Below are positions 61,096 to 64,000 of a stretch of 64,000 nt of DNA, one piece after another. The DNA lies in NCBI GenBank assembly GCA_017623515.1, contig JAGAOV010000017.1:186001-250000 (forward strand), in the 5' to 3' direction. The DNA is from Ruminococcus sp. (GTDB lineage Bacteria > Bacillota > Clostridia > Oscillospirales > Ruminococcaceae). The stretch's first letter is position 1. Each line of letters starts with the position of its first letter. Both the position numbers and the translations under genes were made by a program. The notes under the pieces were generated by a model. It was not told the origin of the DNA. It ran no database searches and worked only from the letters and a program-made list of their open reading frames with translations.

Positions 61096-62904
61096 CTACT
61101 TCCCGACCTTAAAAATAACACCGCAGAAAGGCGGAAGCTTGATCTCGAATTCAAAGCCGTTCAGAAGCTCCTTACCCTTGATAGGTTTAGTGTTTCTTTT
61201 GATTGAACCACTCCATTCCTCCCATTCAGAATGAAGCAGTGGAGTGAGTGACTTATACGGGAGCATAAACTTGAAAGTTTCAGTGCCTGCATCGCTGAAA
61301 TGGAAGAGAGCGACTATACTTTCGCCCATGTAACGTCTTTCAAAGGCATAAATACACTTCTGCTCCTGATGGCAGTCTATCCAGCGGAAGCCGTCGGGCA
61401 GATAATCACCGCCGTAAAGCGCAGGTTCTTTCATGTAAATACCGCAGAGCTCCGCCATAAATGCTCTGAATGAATCATGCATAGGATATTTCAGCACATT
61501 GAAATCCTGTTGCTGTTCTTCAGTCCATTCACGGAGCTGACCGAATTCGCTGCCCATAAAGAGGAGTTTTTTTCCGGGATGGAGGTACATATACATGTAA
61601 AGCGCACGAGCCTGAGGGAATTTCTGCTCATAGTTACCGAACATTTTCTGGAGGATGGTTGCCTTGCCGTGAACGTTTTCGTCATGAGATAATGGGAGAA
61701 GATAGCGTTCGTTGTAATAGTACATCATGGAGAATGTAAGCATATGGTAAATGTCGCTGCGTGACCACGGATGCGCCCTGAAGAAGTTGAGGGTATCGTT
61801 CATCCAGCCCATATCCCATTTGTAGTCGAAGCCGAGACCGCCGAACTCAACCGGACGTGTAACGCCCTCGAAGTTGGTGCTGTCTTCTGCGATAAGCATA
61901 GCACTTGGATGAAGTTCATGGAGTTTTCTGTTCATGCGTTTGAGGAAACCGAGGCTGTTCATGTTTACGCCTGCATTGGGATCGCCATACCAGTAAATCA
62001 GACGAGAAACAGCGTCCATTCTTATGCCGTCGAAGTGGAATTCGGTAAGCCAGAAATTTGCGCAGGATGCAAGGAAGCTGCAAACCTCGCCTCGTGAGTG
62101 GTTGAAATTACAGCTGCCCCATTCACTTCTTGTAGTTTCCTTATCTGGATATTCATAAAATGGAGTACCGTCATACATAGCAAGACCGTAGCCGTCAACA
62201 GCGAAATGCACGGGAACATAGTCCATAATAACGCCGATGTTGTTTCTGTGAAGCTGGTCAACAAGCTTCATAAGACCTTCCGCATCACCATAACGTGAAG
62301 TGGGACTGAAAAAGCCAGTATTCTGATAGCCCCATGAGCAGTCCGCAGGATGTTCAGACAAGGGCATGAATTCAACATAATTGAAGCCCTGCTGTTTTAC
62401 ATATTTTATAAGCTTAGGTGCGATGTCCTCATACCTGTAGTATCCGTTTTTATCGTCTGGATTCATCATCCATGAACCGAGGTGAACTTCATAGATGTTC
62501 ACCGGTTTTTCAAAGTGACCGCCTCTTGTTTTCATCCATTTGGAATCGTTCCATTTGAATTTGGTGATGTCACGTATAATAGAAGCATTTCCCGGACGAA
62601 GCTCCATGCCGAAGCCGTAGGGATCGCAGTGGTCTATAAATGGAACATCAGCATTTTTGATATAAATTCTGTATTTGTACATATCGCCGGCTTTTGCGTC
62701 AGGGAAATAACAACTGTAAACACCGCCGCATGTTTCCATGTTCATGGGTATTTCTTCCCAGCCGTTCGCCTCACATATGAGGGAAACTCTTTCCGCATTC
62801 GGCGCAATTGTGCGGAAAGTAAAACCGCCGTTTTTTTCGGGATGTGCGCCGAAGTATGTGTAGGCATCCAGCGATTCGCCTAAGTAAAATTCATGAAGAT
62901 TCAT
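61096..62904 (-). CDS. glgB: 1,4-alpha-glucan branching enzyme
   Basis: Introduces alpha-1,6 branches into glycogen. The 602-residue GH13 protein has an N-terminal CBM48 region (about 1-110), then VEFMPLSEHP, DYVPVHF, GIRMDAVSRL (nucleophile), AEDSTNFEG (acid) and LSHDENVHG. AAGGAG precedes ATG 62904. No other glg genes are adjacent; two small genes follow it on the same strand. Confidence 0.96.
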   Translation of the reverse strand: MNLHEFYLGESLDAYTYFGAHPEKNGGFTFRTIAPNAERVSLICEANGWEEIPMNMETCGGVYSCYFPDAKAGDMYKYRIYIKNADVPFIDHCDPYGFGMELRPGNASIIRDITKFKWNDSKWMKTRGGHFEKPVNIYEVHLGSWMMNPDDKNGYYRYEDIAPKLIKYVKQQGFNYVEFMPLSEHPADCSWGYQNTGFFSPTSRYGDAEGLMKLVDQLHRNNIGVIMDYVPVHFAVDGYGLAMYDGTPFYEYPDKETTRSEWGSCNFNHSRGEVCSFLASCANFWLTEFHFDGIRMDAVSRLIYWYGDPNAGVNMNSLGFLKRMNRKLHELHPSAMLIAEDSTNFEGVTRPVEFGGLGFDYKWDMGWMNDTLNFFRAHPWSRSDIYHMLTFSMMYYYNERYLLPLSHDENVHGKATILQKMFGNYEQKFPQARALYMYMYLHPGKKLLFMGSEFGQLREWTEEQQQDFNVLKYPMHDSFRAFMAELCGIYMKEPALYGGDYLPDGFRWIDCHQEQKCIYAFERRYMGESIVALFHFSDAGTETFKFMLPYKSLTPLLHSEWEEWSGSIKRNTKPIKGKELLNGFEFEIKLPPFCGVIFKVGK

Positions 62905-62950
62905 TCTTTAAGCTCCTTTTTATGCACAGGGGCATTTTTCCTTTTATACC

Positions 62951-62979
62951 ATTATAATATATATTCACCAGAATTTCAA
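62951..62979 (-). promoter_or_regulatory. Promoter of glgB operon
   Basis: On the minus strand TTGAAA (62974-62979) and TATAAT (62951-62956) are separated by 17 bp. Confidence 0.78.
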
Positions 62980-63088
62980 CCGACAATTTTGAGGGATGTG
63001 TTGTGTAAGTGACTTATTGTAGTTTAAGTTAAATATGATTGGTTTTTTTCTTTTTTTATACAAAAACGAGGAAAATGACGAAAAATAC
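62980..63088. other. Intergenic A/T-rich spacer
   Basis: This central part of the 319-bp gap between glgB and the dockerin gene is A/T-rich and holds no gene or clear structure. The flanks hold the two divergent promoters. Confidence 0.6.
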
Positions 63089-63118
63089 TTGACATGTATA
63101 GTTTGATTGTGCTATAAT
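63089..63118 (+). promoter_or_regulatory. Promoter of dockerin gene pair
   Basis: TTGACA (63089-63094) and TATAAT (63113-63118) are separated by 18 bp. Confidence 0.85.
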
Positions 63119-63207
63119 TTATATATAATCATTACTATAATATGCATGCGTGTATTATGAATGATGGGGTAAGGATGAAAAAATGTATAACTGAGACTTC
63201 AATTTAA

Positions 63208-63352
63208 AGAAAGGATGATTTTTATGACAAGAAATAACATTTTATCATTACTGACAGCAGGTGCAATGGGAATTACCTGTTTCAGCATGAACATATCCGC
63301 TGAATCTGCATATGCAGCGGGCGACGTTGACATGGACGGCGTAGTAACCGGA
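63208..63352 (+). repeat. 145-bp direct repeat, copy 1 (copy 2 at 63856-64000)
   Basis: The two segments, 648 bp apart, match at all but about three positions. They cover the ribosome site, signal peptide and first dockerin loop. The second copy runs off the window, so the repeat may be longer. Such near-identity indicates a recent tandem gene duplication. Confidence 0.95.
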
Positions 63353-63823
63353 CATGATACAGCAATGGTTTCACGCTATCTTCAGGAGGAGGACTACATG
63401 CTCACCGAGGAACAGCTTGTTCTTGCTGATGTAGACGCAGACGGAGAAGTAACTCAGGCTGACGCTGATAAGCTCTATAACGATATGCAGGTGTATGATC
63501 TTGGCAATGCTACCACCGAGGATAAATTTCCGTTTTTGACTCTGACAGATGCTTTTTGTGCTATTAATTACTATGCATATACCGCTGCTGGTATAATTTG
63601 TGATGAGATGAATAATGTTGAAATGAATCTGGTTGATGTAAATGTTGATGGAAAAATTGACATGACGGATGGAGTTATAATTGCGGAAGTATACACTATG
63701 ACAGGTGCTGATTTTTACAACATAATTCTTGAAAGCGGAATCTACTACTATTCGATAGATGTTGAAAGTCCAGCTTATGTTGGAAATATATATAAATACA
63801 ATAAAGAAGTTATCTGGAACTGA
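63224..63823 (+). CDS. Secreted double-dockerin protein without catalytic domain
   Basis: This 199-residue protein has a signal peptide (about 1-29). A type I dockerin follows immediately, with two full calcium loops (DVDMDGVVTGHD and DVDADGEVTQAD, about 33-85). A second dockerin-like module (about 105-165) has one clear loop (DVNVDGKIDMTD) and a degenerate first half. A short Tyr-rich tail ends it. No enzyme or binding module is present. It could be a bifunctional linker between cohesins (inference). AAAGGATG precedes ATG 63224. Confidence 0.88.
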   Translation: MTRNNILSLLTAGAMGITCFSMNISAESAYAAGDVDMDGVVTGHDTAMVSRYLQEEDYMLTEEQLVLADVDADGEVTQADADKLYNDMQVYDLGNATTEDKFPFLTLTDAFCAINYYAYTAAGIICDEMNNVEMNLVDVNVDGKIDMTDGVIIAEVYTMTGADFYNIILESGIYYYSIDVESPAYVGNIYKYNKEVIWN

Positions 63824-63871
63824 TTATAAAACCGTTTATTGTTAAGCAGCAAAACAGAAAGGATGATTTTT

Positions 63872-64000
63872 ATGACAAGAAAGAATATTTTATCATTACT
63901 GACAGCAGGTGCAATGGGAATTACCTGTTTCAGCATGAACATATCCGCTGAATCTGCATACGCAGCGGGCGACGTTGACATGGACGGCGTAGTAACCGGA
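63872..64000 (+). CDS. Second dockerin-protein copy, 3' end off window
   Basis: The visible 43 codons encode the same signal peptide and start of the first dockerin as the preceding gene, with one amino-acid change (Asn to Lys at position 4). The same ribosome site is present. It starts 48 bp after the first copy with no terminator between, so the two are probably co-transcribed. Confidence 0.9.
   Translation, partial: MTRKNILSLLTAGAMGITCFSMNISAESAYAAGDVDMDGVVTG

Noticed and set aside
1..64000. CRISPR arrays, prophage, integrase or complete insertion sequence
   Set aside because: No regularly spaced repeats, transposase, integrase or phage genes were found. The only strong repeat is the dockerin gene duplication at the right end.

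Overview
The window is a chromosomal segment of a low-GC Gram-positive anaerobe, most likely a cellulosome-forming Ruminococcus close to R. flavefaciens. The evidence is a GH48 cellulase ending in a dockerin, a CE2-type esterase with a dockerin motif, and a tandem pair of dockerin proteins. Housekeeping operons follow Bacillus/Clostridium order, including a relic-sized spoVM. GH48 with a dockerin, rather than CBM37, argues against R. albus. Species assignment is inference.

Layout. 1-2.6 kb: a cation P-type ATPase (cut by the window edge) behind a yybP-ykoY (manganese) riboswitch, and a Thr-rich membrane protein. 2.8-6.4 kb: three tRNAs (Ser-CGA, Leu-GAG, Ser-GGA), the esterase, a small membrane protein and a manganese catalase. 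6.5-11.3 kb: a four-gene GldA/GldF/GldG/DUF4340-like ABC operon on the minus strand. 11.6-14.8 kb: the GH48 gene with its own strong promoter and a long folded leader.

14.9-28.2 kb is one long operon: yicC, gmk, rpoZ, priA, def, fmt, yugP, rsmB, rlmN, PP2C phosphatase, PASTA kinase, rsgA, thiN and a 30-codon spoVM. 28.3-31.7 kb holds a membrane protein, an M50 protease and two radical-SAM-family proteins. 31.8-37.2 kb is rplS (with a structured leader), lepB, rbgA, rnhB, yraN, thrC and a phosphoesterase. 37.2-40.6 kb is tig-clpP-clpX.

40.7-44.7 kb (minus) is an operon headed by an EF-G/TetM-like GTPase fused to a NYN (YacP/Rae1-type) nuclease domain. 44.9-53.4 kb is a sugar system: ptsI, ppa, ptsH, malQ, an EEP-family hydrolase and a IIA-IIC-IIB PTS permease, divergent from a LacI regulator with matching palindromic operators. 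53.5-59.6 kb carries an iron alcohol dehydrogenase, a DtxR regulator, O-acetylhomoserine sulfhydrylase, a YitT protein, an ACT protein and homoserine dehydrogenase. 59.7-62.9 kb (minus) is glgB followed by a tiny lipoprotein and a radical SAM/SPASM enzyme. The window ends in the duplicated dockerin genes.

The best candidates for undescribed biology are: (1) the radical SAM/SPASM enzyme paired with a 78-residue lipoprotein that carries the same C-x-Y-G-P-x-x-Y-aromatic motif at both ends of its mature form; (2) the translational GTPase-NYN nuclease fusion; (3) the folded GH48 leader; (4) the double-dockerin proteins with no catalytic module. All calls come from reading the sequence; no database search was possible.
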